The notes under the pieces were generated by a model that saw only the letters and a program-made list of their open reading frames with translations, did not search any database and had not been told where the DNA came from. A stretch of 64,000 bases of DNA from Chrysopilus asiliformis (Eukaryota; Arthropoda; Insecta; Diptera; Rhagionidae). The stretch is taken from assembly GCA_964034945.1 (NCBI GenBank), contig OZ035963.1, forward strand, positions 41,315,090 to 41,379,089, given 5' to 3'. The translations under genes were made by a program, and so were the position numbers. Below are positions 1 through 10,300 of this stretch, piece by piece (position 1 is the first letter of the stretch; each line of letters opens with the position of its first letter).

Positions 1-987
1 TGAGGAAAGACGTGCCGCCTCAAAGTGAATCTTCGTGTAATCACACGCTTTTTCATCTGGCAAAACTTCCAGCATGACCAAAAATTTCATATCCACATCT
101 GTATCATACAGAATTCGCGCCATTGCACCACCACCACAATCGCCCGCGATTGCCCCATCCCTCCCGGACTGCGCGCGCAAAAGCCCGCTTTTTGGAATTG
201 CACCAGTGTTGGAAGTTGAACTTCCATTATCTTTTCCATTCTTGTCACAGTACAGATTTGGCACCGTCGCACCTCCACCACCATCACCCGCGATTGCCCC
301 ATCTATCTCGGGCTACGCGCGCAAAAGCCCGCTTTTCGGATTTGTACCAGTGTTGGAAGTTGAAATTCCATTATCCTTTCCATTCTTGTCACAGTACAGA
401 TTTGGCGCCGTCGCACCACCACCACCATCACCCGCGATTGCCCCATCTATCCCGGACTGCGCGCGCAAATGCCCGCTTTTTGGAATTGCTCCAGTGTTGG
501 AAGTTGAACTTCCATTATCTTTTCCCTTCTTGTCACAGTACAGATTTGGCGCCGTCGCACCACCACCACCATCACCCGCGATTGCCCCATCTATCCCGGA
601 CTGCGCGCGCAAATGCCCGCTTTTTAGAATTGCGCCAGTCTTGGAAGTTGAACTTCCTTTATTTTGTACCTTATTGTTGCAATTAATATTAGTATCACTT
701 AATTTTTTTGTCTTATTTTCTATATTAGCCTCAATTGCATCAGTCTTCCCTGTTTTCCTGTTAGACGAGGCGGATCCCCCGTCCTTTTTTCCAGTCTTTT
801 CTCCCTTATTCGCATCTTTCGACCCTTCATTGACCGGTCCAGGCCTCGTTCCACCCTTCCCCTTCAAAAAGGCGGCTTGACCAGCCTTGCCGCCCGCCAG
901 CACACCCGCCATTTGGAGTGCACCGACTGGGGGGACGGTCCAGACGCGACAAAACCAATTCCCAACTGACTTACCGTCTAATTGCAC
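1..987 (-). pseudogene. ORF1-like protein of a non-LTR retrotransposon, partial and broken
   Basis: A minus-strand reading frame opens near 987 with a Gly/Lys-rich N-terminus, continues through a low-complexity Lys/Ser/Thr segment, then a four-fold repeat of a 48-residue block (key words SGHLRAQSG, DGGGGATAPN, YCDKKGKDNG). After the repeats the same frame runs to the window edge as a more globular stretch containing DVDMKFLVMLEVLPDE. One in-frame TAG (plus 313-315, a CAG-to-TAG type change inside a repeat) interrupts it. The position next to other retroelements and the basic, repetitive N-terminus suggest a LINE ORF1 or gag-like protein. I do not recognise a named family, and a host gene fragment is possible. 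The part beyond position 1 is not visible. Confidence 0.45.
130..655 (-). repeat. 144-bp tandem repeat inside a coding frame (about 3.6 copies)
   Basis: The landmark GCGCGCAAA[A/T]GCCCGC recurs at about 175, 319, 463 and 607, giving an exact 144-bp (48-codon) period. Copies differ by a few substitutions and keep the frame, except for the stop at 313-315. A period divisible by three and in-frame conservation point to expansion inside a once-coding sequence. The outermost copy (130-190) is the most divergent. Confidence 0.9.
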
Positions 988-1131
988 AACAAAGAAAGAA
1001 TAAAAAGTCCAAACAAATACACAGAATCACCAGAAAAAACCTATTTCTTTCAGTCCACAATGACTGCCGAGATATGAAAAAAAACCGTTCTATCGGTGCA
1101 CCAGACTACAACCTCTCAGGGCGACGATCAA

Positions 1132-1841
1132 AATGGAAGTGAAGGCAAACCTTTGAAAATGATTTCTTTTTCCACAGGTATGACATGTCTTCCCAAATGC
1201 CGGGCAGTTGTTTCTTCCCTTTGCATGAAATTCATTTCCAAAGTTTAAACACGTTTTTCGCTTTTTGCTTTCCGGAGCTGATTTTTTTTTCTCGTTGTTA
1301 TGAGATTTGTTAATTTTGTTTATACCTGCATCTCCTTGACTTAAATCTCACCCTTGTTTATTGACCACTTCACTCGTTCGTCCAAATTTCACCGCTTCCT
1401 TGATAGATAAATTGGCTTCCCTCAAAATTTTACGTTTTAATTCCTCTGATGTTGTTCCTATCAGTATTTGTGTTTTGATTTCTGCATCGAGATCTGTAAA
1501 CCCGCAAGTGGCTCCTAGACTTCATACTCTGGCATAAAATTCGTTGATTGATTCGGACGTTTCTTGTTTTGGCTGCCTAAACTTAAAAATCTCAAACAGC
1601 ACCTTTTTGCTTTGGACGGAAATATTAATTTAGTGCTGCAACTGCTTCGTTGTAAGTTTCTCCTGTATTGGGCAAATTATCAAAAATATCAGCTGTCTCC
1701 GACCAAATTAAGTAAAATTGCTTTTTTTCTGGTATCAAGTATGACTGTTGACGCTGCAAGGAAATTCTCTAACCGGTCAATGCTGCTTAAATCTCCATGA
1801 GGATCAAATTGTAGAGGTTTGTTAAGAAGTTCGAAATTCAT
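1132..1841 (-). pseudogene. gag: Ty3/Gypsy gag pseudogene
   Basis: Reading the minus strand from an ATG at 1841, the translation begins MNFELLNKPLQFDPHG and includes a Gypsy-type capsid segment with KTQILIGTTSEELKRKIL, followed by a basic linker and a Cys/His-rich zinc-knuckle region ending CPAFGKTCHTCGKRNHF near 1150. Several in-frame stops and small shifts mean it is dead. Gag packages the element RNA. It lies directly downstream of an LTR and primer-binding site on the same strand, as expected for an LTR retrotransposon. After about 1132 the similarity stops and a different element (the ORF1-like fragment) follows, so protease and RT are missing. Confidence 0.75.
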
Positions 1842-1930
1842 TTTGTTCTGATGATCGCTCCGATGTGATGTTTTTTCGATGATTTGTTATTCGTGGAAAT
1901 ATCGAGCATCCGCGTTGTTTTGAAACTATT

Positions 1931-1942
1931 CTCGTCGCCAAA
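1931..1942 (-). promoter_or_regulatory. tRNA primer-binding site of the Gypsy element
   Basis: On the minus strand TTGGCGACGAG follows the LTR end ...CCTACA after two bases. TGG at the start of a PBS is the complement of a tRNA CCA tail. The same TTGGCGACGAGG word sits after the LTR remnant of the second Gypsy relic at 24,417, so the two elements use the same primer type. Confidence 0.7.
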
Positions 1943-1943
1943 A

Positions 1944-2326
1944 TGTAGGATTTGTTGTCCTTAATATATAAACACTGATTTAGAATCAACTATTTATTCA
2001 ATGCTTTTGAATTACACAGATATTTATTGTTTACAAAACTCTTGCTCGTCGCAGTGTTTATCTCCATCTTCCCAGTCTTGCCAACCTCTCGTCTCTCCTC
2101 CCATTCGTCTAGAGCTCCTATATACACTACAACGAGCTGTTAAAGACTTGCTGTTGATTTTAACAGAAGTTGGAATCAAAGTTCCAAAGAGCCGGCAAAC
2201 TCTCCAAAAACTTGCCACCATCTACTTCACGAATGGGGCTTATCCATTAGCCCCATTCGTGAAGTAGATGGTGGCAAAATCTTATATATGAATAACTGCA
2301 TTTTCTTTTTTTCCAGATTATCAACA
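1944..2326 (-). mobile_element. LTR of the minus-strand Gypsy element (about 383 bp)
   Basis: Read on the minus strand, the segment starts TGTTGATAATC and ends ATCCTACA, the canonical TG...CA termini, and is followed at once by the primer-binding site and gag. It carries TATA-like runs and the perfect 29-bp hairpin at 2212-2277. Only this LTR is visible. A partner downstream (below 1132) is absent, so length and ends rest on the TG/CA rule and the PBS position. Confidence 0.6.
2212..2277. repeat. Perfect inverted repeat, 29-bp arms with 8-nt loop
   Basis: Left arm 2212-2240 (TTGCCACCATCTACTTCACG...) and right arm 2249-2277 are exact reverse complements, separated by TATCCATT. RNA from either strand would fold into a 29-bp stem. 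It lies inside the LTR. No similar structure is seen elsewhere in the window. Confidence 0.95.
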
Positions 2327-2332
2327 ATTGTG

Positions 2333-2379
2333 ATTGAAGGCTTTATTTCGCCATTGAAGGCTTTATTTCGCCATTGAAG
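2333..2379. repeat. 20-bp tandem duplication next to the LTR
   Basis: The 20-mer ATTGAAGGCTTTATTTCGCC is present twice head to tail (2333-2352, 2353-2372) followed by a partial third ATTGAAG. It separates the LTR from the HINE-like element. Confidence 0.85.
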
Positions 2380-2510
2380 ACTATTTATTTTTATTTTTAT
2401 ACCCGTATGGTGAAACCAAAGGGTATACTAACTTTGCCTTACCGTTTGTAACGCCAAGATCCCGTCATCGCACAGAAAAATGAATTACACCAGTGTGTTT
2501 AGAATGATAA

Positions 2511-2640
2511 ACATAACAAAAGCTATAATTGCCAATCTGGCAATCATTCGAGACCCGTATGGTGATATTCGTATCAAAATTCGAACAGTTGTACCAAAAT
2601 TCCACTTTGAAGTCAAACTTGGTTTCACCATACGGGTATA
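2511..2640 (-). mobile_element. Inverted, internally deleted family A fragment nested in A1
   Basis: Other copies read AGAATGATAAAAATAATTAA across this point. A1 instead has about 130 bp that are the reverse complement of the family 3' end (stem-loop, TCACCATACGGGT context) joined directly to the reverse complement of the 5' end (GGTTTCACCATACGGGTATA). The middle of the element is missing. Confidence 0.75.
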
Positions 2641-2786
2641 AAAATAATTAATTTCTGCATGTCTGTCCGTCTGTCTGTCCGTCTGTCCATCCGTCTGTCC
2701 GTCTGTGGCGCGGATTGCGGTCGCACGGATTGAGCTAGAGACTTGAAATTTTACGCAGATTCGTTTTTCGTAAAATGCGAGGCTAA

Positions 2787-3232
2787 TACCGCGTCTTGAT
2801 TTGGGATTTTTCATCGCAGAGATTTTTGATTGACCAATCAGAGCTCGAGTTGACGGCGAGAAAAAATCCCAGAGATAAATTTCTTGAAATCTTGCAATTG
2901 CAAAATTTCTTGGAATTTCTCAATTCAATATGGCGGAATCCAAATTCTCCCGACAAGTAGTTGCGAAAATAACTAATTTTTACAAACAATACAATACAAA
3001 AAGCTTTGGAAGAGAATATATAACATTAAGAGGTTTTTATTTTCGTCTGTTCTTCTGTTTTAGCCTTTTCAATTTCACGTATTGCATTAATTGCGAGAGC
3101 GGCGACTATGTGTTTTCTTTTCATCGGCATTTTGAGTACTAAATTTCAAGAGATTTTCGGCCCAGCTGTCAAAAAAATCTCATTGCGGTGAGATATTTCT
3201 TGGGATGAAAAATTGTTAATCAAGACGCGGTG
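2787..3232. mobile_element. TIR MITE (446 bp) with TAA target duplication
   Basis: The ends are TACCGCGTCTTGATT and AATCAAGACGCGGTG (inverted). Flanking TAA occurs on both sides (2784-2786, 3233-3235). Uninterrupted family A copies read GGCTAAGTTCG at this point, which is the empty site and confirms a 3-bp duplication. A 3-bp TAA/TTA duplication suggests PIF/Harbinger. No transposase is encoded. Confidence 0.8.
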
Positions 3233-3692
3233 TAAGTTCGTTAATGGGCAAAAATGGACCATTAGGGGGGGTACCCCCCATACGAACGAAAACGGTTTTT
3301 GTGAATATCTCAAAAACGGTGCATCTTTTCAAAAAAGTGCAAGAACAAAAGTTATTTAGGATATGATTCTACATAGAACTTCCATACATCAAAATCCGAT
3401 TGGAATAAATTTAAAAAAATCTTATTGGAAAGTTTGACTTCAAAGTGGAATTTTGGTACAACTGTTCGAATTTTGATACGAACATTACCATACGGGTCTC
3501 CAATGATTGCCAGATTGGCAATTATAGCTTTTGTTATGTTTATCTATAAAGAATGTGAAATAAGTTTTATTTAAAAATTATATATTCAAAACAAAACAAA
3601 ACCTCTTTTATTCAAAATAACAACCATATATAAGCAAAGATTTTTACCATCTAAGCAATCAGCAAAAAAAACATCTAGTATTAATGTTGCCT

Positions 3693-4783
3693 TAAAGTGG
3701 GTTTAGAAAGACGGGTATTTATATTTTTACTGGCAAAGTGAGCGGGAGAACGATATTCAAATTTCCGGGCGCGAAAAGTCGATCACATCAGTAGGTCTGT
3801 TCGATATAAGTCCTGGACTTACTCCGAGTATTTTTACTTTACTCCACAAAATGGCGCATTTTCTTACTCTGAATTTGTTTTTATCGAACAACTTGGAGTA
3901 AGTTCAGAGTAAATCACTAACTCTATATTATGAGTTTATAATTATAGATTATAAAATATAACAAATATAATAAATAAAACCCGAAACTACTCAAGAATAT
4001 ATATTGGAAATAATTTATGATGTCTTTTGTTGCATTTCTTCTTCCAAACACTGTAAAAGAGAGGTTATGTCTGACAAATATCAGCTCTCAAAAGTTTACT
4101 CCAGCTAAAAGCAAGAGTAAATAAGAGTAAGTCCAGGACTGTCCTGGACTTACACTTGTCTGTTCGATATGTGTTCGGAGTAAGTCCAGGACTCATATCG
4201 AACAGAAAAGAGTAAAAAATTTTACTCCGAGTAAGTCCAGGACTCATATCAAACAGACCTAGTGTCTCACATGTACTTTCCCTTCCACTTTATGGCAAAC
4301 TGTCAAAGTTGTTGGCAGTTCTTGGCAGTTCTAGTTGAATTGTTGTGTAAGATGAATGCGCTAGAAATAAGTATTTTATTGGATATGTTATTTGATTCTG
4401 ATGATAACACTGAAGTTAAAGAAACTAAAATGCGTGGCTTTCACATAAACATCGAACCTTACCTTACTTTTGCTGGCTGCCATAATTCAGGGTTGTCATG
4501 TCCTTGGCAGAGCTAGAAAGTGCCATAATAAAGGTTTGGCATTTTGTTGGCAGGGCTGGGAAGTCCAATGTGTTTGTTGTTGTTTATTGCCATAACTTTC
4601 CTATCGTCGGTGAAAATTATGGATAGTAAAACCACTACATGCAAGCATAATTTCCAGTAAAATTTTTACTGAGTGGCTTGCCGTCCCTTTCCCACTTGAT
4701 GAAAAAGTTATAAGAAATCTGGCATTTCACTCACTTTGCCAGTAAAAATATAAATACCCGTCTTTCTAAACCCACCTTTAGTA
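3693..4783. mobile_element. Unclassified TIR element, about 1.09 kb, host of a nested MITE
   Basis: The 48-bp left end (GTGGGTTTAGAAAGACGGGT... from about 3697) is the reverse complement of the right end (...ACCCGTCTTTCTAAACCCAC near 4777), with one indel. TTGCCTTA occurs just outside both ends, possibly an 8-bp target duplication, but the two ends are not perfectly symmetrical around it. No transposase domain is visible; a short frame at 4262-4516 matches nothing I know. A second TIR element sits inside at 3794-4259. Confidence 0.65.
3794..4259. mobile_element. TA-flanked MITE nested in the 3.69-4.78 kb element
   Basis: The ends GGTCTGTTCGATAT...AGTCCTGGACTTACTC and the inverse ...GAGTAAGTCCAGGACTCATATCAAACAGACC pair over about 37 bp with few mismatches, and a TA dinucleotide flanks both. 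TA duplication fits Tc1/mariner-type MITEs. The AGTCCAGGACT palindromic word recurs internally, so the element is rich in secondary structure. Non-coding. Confidence 0.8.
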
Positions 4784-4814
4784 GTTTGCCTTATAAAGGG
4801 TGATCCAATTGGAG

Positions 4815-5262
4815 GTACTTTTTCCAGCATTCTTTGTCAAGGAATTAAAAGAGCAGCTAAGCATGCCCCTTTGTATAGTGTTTAACAAATGTCTGCGTGA
4901 AGGTGTTTTTCCTGATGTATGGAAAGAGGGTCTAATAATACATATTCACAAGAAAGGTGATCAATCGAAGATTTCTAATTATAGACCAATAACCATCTTA
5001 AATTGTTTTGGGAAAATTTTTGAAAGAATCTTAGTTGACTTTATGTATATGTATTTTGAACCGTTTATTGTGTGTGAACAACATGGTTTCGTAAAAAACA
5101 GATCTACTCTCACAAATCTCCTTGAGTACACCACTAGCTTATCAAAAGCACTAAATAATCATCTACAGGTTGATGCAATTTATACTGATCTTGCAAAAGC
5201 ATTCGATACTGTGAGCCACAAGATCCTGCTCGAAAAAATAAATCTATATGGACGGATCGCAG
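4815..5262 (+). pseudogene. LINE reverse transcriptase fragment (Jockey/CR1-like)
   Basis: An open frame gives PAFFVKELKEQ, FPDVWKEGLIIHIHKKGD, NYRPITILN, QHGFVKNRST and YTDLAKAFDTVSH, i.e. RT motifs 0-2 and motif A (D..KAFD). The YADD motif and everything downstream are missing because a Helitron-like repeat begins at about 5263, right after KINLYG. The 5' half (endonuclease) is also absent. It resembles the LINE at 39.7-41.7 kb in order and motifs but is a different subfamily. Dead fragment. Confidence 0.85.
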
Positions 5263-7287
5263 CTGGGCGTTTAATGAAGGGGTAAAATGGTGCCAAGGTT
5301 TTGTTTTTTTTTTTCATTTAATTTTTTTTTTCATTTAGTTAAAAAAAAATTTTTCTTTGTGATTTTTGTGTTTTTTTTTGTATGTGAAAACTGTTTAAAA
5401 CAAAAATAGAGACACTAATTATAAACCGAAAACGATTTTGATCAGATTTTCACCATTGTCCGTGATGATAATATTTTATGACTGAAGTTAGCTTGCCCAT
5501 AAGGAGGCTGGAAAAACTAATTGGGTATTAGAGTTTTAAAATTCAAAACCGAAAGTCTTGAAGCGAACACGTTTATTTTCTAGAAGTTATTTCTGGAAAT
5601 TTTTTGTGCAAAAAAAACTTTAGCCCGACAACGATGGGTCTGCATCTAGTAAAATATTATTAAAAATTGGTGGAAAAGTAAAATGGACACATCTAAAAAT
5701 AATTTTCTAAAAGTTATTTCTTGCATTTGCATTATCCTTACAGGACCTTCCGTTTTGAATTTTGAAATGGATTCGGGATCAGCGACCCCAAAAACCCCCG
5801 AGTGATACTTTTCAGCCTCCTATTGAGCAGGATTCATGGCGAAAATCACGGTTTAAAAATACCCAAACCCCCTTTACCCCCCGTTCACCCACTTAGCGCT
5901 AAAATTTCGAAAAATCTCGATGGTGGGACATATTCTGAAAGTTTCAAGTCTCTATCTTCAGGGGTTTGGCCTGGGCGTCAGGTTAAACGATTTTATATAT
6001 AGAGCAGATGGTTTTCACTTTTTCCAATAAAGACTCAATTTCAACAAAAAAAAAATATTTTGCCACCGCTCAGAATTGAACCCGTACCTGGCGCGATGTA
6101 GTTTACACTTATTCAGTAGTAAGAATATAAATTTTAAAGATAAATGAAGTAATAAAAAACACGCAGTAATTGGGGACTGCCAACAGAAGTGAAAACAATA
6201 ATATATGTAAGGTAATTTTGTCGTGTATTTATACCTATATATTTTTCAACCTGAAATTTCGAAAATATATGCTAATAAACAGTAAATTTTAAATAAAAGT
6301 CAATATGCATATTAAGGTTTGAATTCCTGAGCAGCACATGATTTTCTTATACAAAAAATGGCTAGAGATATTTAATTTTTTCTGTATAAGAATGCCACCT
6401 GCTGCTCAGAAATTTTCTGTGTAATTTTATTTTGCTTTACATTTTCCAAAAAAAATCGATTTTTTGTTGTATAACAAAGTCACTTAATGTTCAGAGATTT
6501 TCTATTTTTTTTTTTTGTCGTATGAAATTTTCCAAAAAAGAACCGATTTTTTGTTGTGTAACCAAGTCACGTGCTGTTCAGAAATTTCCTCGCTAATTTT
6601 ATTTTGCTCTGTACTGTCTTCCAAAAAAAAATCGATTTTTTCTTTATAAAAAAATCAAATGAAAGCAAATCAGCATTCTTAAGCTGTTAAATTAGCATGT
6701 CGGTGACGCGAACTCATAAGATTGTACCCATTCAAAAATCGCCTAACGCGCCTAAAGAAGTATAATATAAATAAAATAAGTAATTTAAGGTCAAAAGAAA
6801 ATTAAAAAAAAAACATTTTGTTACCACTCGGAATCGAACCCGCACATCTGGCGCATTGTAGTCTAACACTTATTCAGGAGTAAAAATGTAAACTTAAAGA
6901 TAAATTAAGTACCTAAAAAAATATTTAAAAAAAGTAAATAAATCAAAAAAAAAATATTTGAAATGAAAAAAAAAAAAAATTTCGTCACCGATAAGAATTG
7001 AACCCGTTGCCTGGCGCATGGTAGTCCAACTTCTAACTCACTGCACTAATCGAACAGTACGAAATGTCGTTTTAACATTGAAGACTTAGTTAGCGTCATA
7101 TTTATAATTTTGAAAGGCAAATCACTAATAAAGTATTACTAAAAATTAAAAAAAAAGTAAAAAGGACATATCTACAGCTATAGAGCTTTCATTTAAAAAA
7201 AAATCATCAAAATCGGTTCAATAGGAACTGCAGGAGCTCTGTCGAAAGAAATCCATACAAAATCGCTTTGCCTTTTAAATATATAGA
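5263..7287 (-). mobile_element. Helitron-like non-autonomous repeat B, copy 1
   Basis: Read on the minus strand it starts TCTATATATTTAAAAGGCAA after an A, a Helitron-style 5' TC end, and runs to ...AGCTGCGATCCGT at 5263. A second copy lies in opposite orientation at 21,170-22,560. I cannot see a convincing 3' hairpin plus CTRR, so the 3' end may be truncated. Copy 1 carries about 600 bp (roughly 5,930-6,660) missing from copy 2, with repeated TTTTCTGT...TTTATTTTGCT blocks and one extra tRNA-like module. No open frame of note; AT-rich. Confidence 0.6.
6062..7046 (-). repeat. Three tRNA-like modules within repeat B
   Basis: On the minus strand three similar blocks occur (about 6062-6115, 6824-6880, 6983-7046), each with a CTACNATGCGCCAG-like core followed by a tRNA B-box-like word (GGGTTCAATTCT, GGGTTCGATTCC, GGGTTCAATTCT). 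Two share AAGTGTTAGACTACA. No complete cloverleaf could be drawn, and acceptor stems are not evident, so these are tRNA-derived or SINE-like relics rather than tRNA genes. Confidence 0.5.
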
Positions 7288-7388
7288 TTGTATTCATGAA
7301 AAATTTCGACCTCTTAATTTTGCCTAAAAAACATTTCCCGATCACTCCTGAGTCGATTGGAGTCATATTTAAAAAATGTCTTTCTGTC
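7288..7388 (+). repeat. Left flank of the octamer array (family C repeat)
   Basis: TTGTATTCATGAAAAATTTC[G/A]ACC...CCTAAAAAACATTTCCCGATCACTCC...AATGTCTTTCTGTC. The first part recurs at 38,093, 38,870 and 39,645, and the CCCGATCACTCC...AATGTCTTTCT part recurs at 41,718-41,770. So the array lies inside a dispersed repeat, here called C. Confidence 0.85.
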
Positions 7389-10300
7389 TGTCAGTCTGTC
7401 AGTCTGTCAGTCTGTCAGTCTGTCAGTCTGTCAGTCTGTCAGTCTGTCAGTCTGTCAGTCTGTCAGTCTGTCAGTCTATCAGTCTGTCAGTCTGTCAGTC
7501 TGTCAGTCTGTCAGTCTGTCAGTCTGTCAGTCTGTCAGTCTGTCAGTCTGTCAGTCTGTCAGTCTGTCAGTCTGTCAGTCTGTCAGTCTGTCAGTCTGTC
7601 AGTCTGTCAGTCTGTCAGTCTGTCAGTCTGTCAGTCTGTCAGTCTGTCAGTCTGTCAGTCTGTCAGTCTGTCAGTCTGTCAGTCTGTCAGTCTGTCAGTC
7701 TGTCAGTCTGTCAGTCTGTCAGTCTGTCAGTCTGTCAGTCTGTCAGTCTGTCAGTCTGTCAGTCTGTCAGTCTGTCAGTCTGTCAGTCTGTCAGTCTGTC
7801 AGTCTGTCAGTCTGTCAGTCTGTCAGTCTGTCAGTCTGTCAGTCTGTCAGTCTGTCAGTCTGTCAGTCTGTCAGTCTGTCAGTCTGTCAGTCTGTCAGTC
7901 TGTCAGTCTGTCAGTCTGTCAGTCTGTCAGTCTGTCAGTCTGTCAGTCTGTCAGTCTGTCAGTCTGTCAGTCTGTCAGTCTGTCAGTCTGTCAGTCTGTC
8001 AGTCTGTCAGTCTGTCAGTCTGTCAGTCTGTCAGTCTGTCAGTCTGTCAGTCTGTCAGTCTGTCAGTCTGTCAGTCTGTCAGTCTGTCAGTCTGTCAGTC
8101 TGTCAGTCTGTCAGTCTGTCAGTCTGTCAGTCTGTCAGTCTGTCAGTCTGTCAGTCTGTCAGTCTGTCAGTCTGTCAGTCTGTCAGTCTGTCAGTCTGTC
8201 AGTCTGTCAGTCTGTCAGTCTGTCAGTCTGTCAGTCTGTCAGTCTGTCAGTCTGTCAGTCTGTCAGTCTGTCAGTCTGTCAGTCTGTCAGTCTGTCAGTC
8301 TGTCAGTCTGTCAGTCTGTCAGTCTGTCAGTCTGTCAGTCTGTCAGTCTGTCAGTCTGTCAGTCTGTCAGTCTGTCAGTCTGTCAGTCTGTCAGTCTGTC
8401 AGTCTGTCAGTCTGTCAGTCTGTCAGTCTGTCAGTCTGTCAGTCTGTCAGTCTGTCAGTCTGTCAGTCTGTCAGTCTGTCAGTCTGTCAGTCTGTCAGTC
8501 TGTCAGTCTGTCAGTCTGTCAGTCTGTCAGTCTGTCAGTCTGTCAGTCTGTCAGTCTGTCAGTCTGTCAGTCTGTCAGTCTGTCAGTCTGTCAGTCTGTC
8601 AGTCTGTCAGTCTGTCAGTCTGTCAGTCTGTCAGTCTGTCAGTCTGTCAGTCTGTCAGTCTGTCAGTCTGTCAGTCTGTCAGTCTGTCAGTCTGTCAGTC
8701 TGTCAGTCTGTCAGTCTGTCAGTCTGTCAGTCTGTCAGTCTGTCAGTCTGTCAGTCTGTCAGTCTGTCAGTCTGTCAGTCTGTCAGTCTGTCAGTCTGTC
8801 AGTCTGTCAGTCTGTCAGTCTGTCAGTCTGTCAGTCTGTCAGTCTGTCAGTCTGTCAGTCTGTCAGTCTGTCAGTCTGTCAGTCTGTCAGTCTGTCAGTC
8901 TGTCAGTCTGTCAGTCTGTCAGTCTGTCAGTCTGTCAGTCTGTCAGTCTGTCAGTCTGTCAGTCTGTCAGTCTGTCAGTCTGTCAGTCTGTCAGTCTGTC
9001 AGTCTGTCAGTCTGTCAGTCTGTCAGTCTGTCAGTCTGTCAGTCTGTCAGTCTGTCAGTCTGTCAGTCTGTCAGTCTGTCAGTCTGTCAGTCTGTCAGTC
9101 TGTCAGTCTGTCAGTCTGTCAGTCTGTCAGTCTGTCAGTCTGTCAGTCTGTCAGTCTGTCAGTCTGTCAGTCTGTCAGTCTGTCAGTCTGTCAGTCTGTC
9201 AGTCTGTCAGTCTGTCAGTCTGTCAGTCTGTCAGTCTGTCAGTCTGTCAGTCTGTCAGTCTGTCAGTCTGTCAGTCTGTCAGTCTGTCAGTCTGTCAGTC
9301 TGTCAGTCTGTCAGTCTGTCAGTCTGTCAGTCTGTCAGTCTGTCAGTCTGTCAGTCTGTCAGTCTGTCAGTCTGTCAGTCTGTCAGTCTGTCAGTCTGTC
9401 AGTCTGTCAGTCTGTCAGTCTGTCAGTCTGTCAGTCTGTCAGTCTGTCAGTCTGTCAGTCTGTCAGTCTGTCAGTCTGTCAGTCTGTCAGTCTGTCAGTC
9501 TGTCAGTCTGTCAGTCTGTCAGTCTGTCAGTCTGTCAGTCTGTCAGTCTGTCAGTCTGTCAGTCTGTCAGTCTGTCAGTCTGTCAGTCTGTCAGTCTGTC
9601 AGTCTGTCAGTCTGTCAGTCTGTCAGTCTGTCAGTCTGTCAGTCTGTCAGTCTGTCAGTCTGTCAGTCTGTCAGTCTGTCAGTCTGTCAGTCTGTCAGTC
9701 TGTCAGTCTGTCAGTCTGTCAGTCTGTCAGTCTGTCAGTCTGTCAGTCTGTCAGTCTGTCAGTCTGTCAGTCTGTCAGTCTGTCAGTCTGTCAGTCTGTC
9801 AGTCTGTCAGTCTGTCAGTCTGTCAGTCTGTCAGTCTGTCAGTCTGTCAGTCTGTCAGTCTGTCAGTCTGTCAGTCTGTCAGTCTGTCAGTCTGTCAGTC
9901 TGTCAGTCTGTCAGTCTGTCAGTCTGTCAGTCTGTCAGTCTGTCAGTCTGTCAGTCTGTCAGTCTGTCAGTCTGTCAGTCTGTCAGTCTGTCAGTCTGTC
10001 AGTCTGTCAGTCTGTCAGTCTGTCAGTCTGTCAGTCTGTCAGTCTGTCAGTCTGTCAGTCTGTCAGTCTGTCAGTCTGTCAGTCTGTCAGTCTGTCAGTC
10101 TGTCAGTCTGTCAGTCTGTCAGTCTGTCAGTCTGTCAGTCTGTCAGTCTGTCAGTCTGTCAGTCTGTCAGTCTGTCAGTCTGTCAGTCTGTCAGTCTGTC
10201 AGTCTGTCAGTCTGTCAGTCTGTCAGTCTGTCAGTCTGTCAGTCTGTCAGTCTGTCAGTCTGTCAGTCTGTCAGTCTGTCAGTCTGTCAGTCTGTCAGTC

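Larger units (their letters stand above)
2398..3543 (+). mobile_element. HINE/DINE-1-like element, copy A1 (interrupted)
   Basis: Family A is defined here by six copies. It starts TATACCCGTATGGTG...GGGTATA, has the 13-bp word ACCCGTATGGTGA repeated inverted (TCACCATACGGGT) near the 3' end, a GTCC/GTCT microsatellite core, then a stem-loop TTGCCA-GAT-TGGCAA just before the 3' end TTTTGTTATGTTT. This architecture matches the DINE-1/HINE class of non-autonomous Helentron-related elements (family knowledge). Copy A1 contains an inverted fragment of its own family at 2511-2640 and a MITE at 2787-3232, so it is longer than the roughly 540-bp norm. No coding capacity. Confidence 0.75.

Noticed and set aside
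74..880. Plus-strand 268-codon ORF over the 144-bp repeats
   Set aside because: The in-frame repeat structure and the more protein-like C-terminus (DVDMKFLVMLEVLP) are on the minus strand. The plus frame is a shadow rich in Pro/Ser.
6824..7046. Functional tRNA genes in repeat B
   Set aside because: B-box-like words are present, but no cloverleaf, acceptor stem or convincing anticodon arm could be formed.
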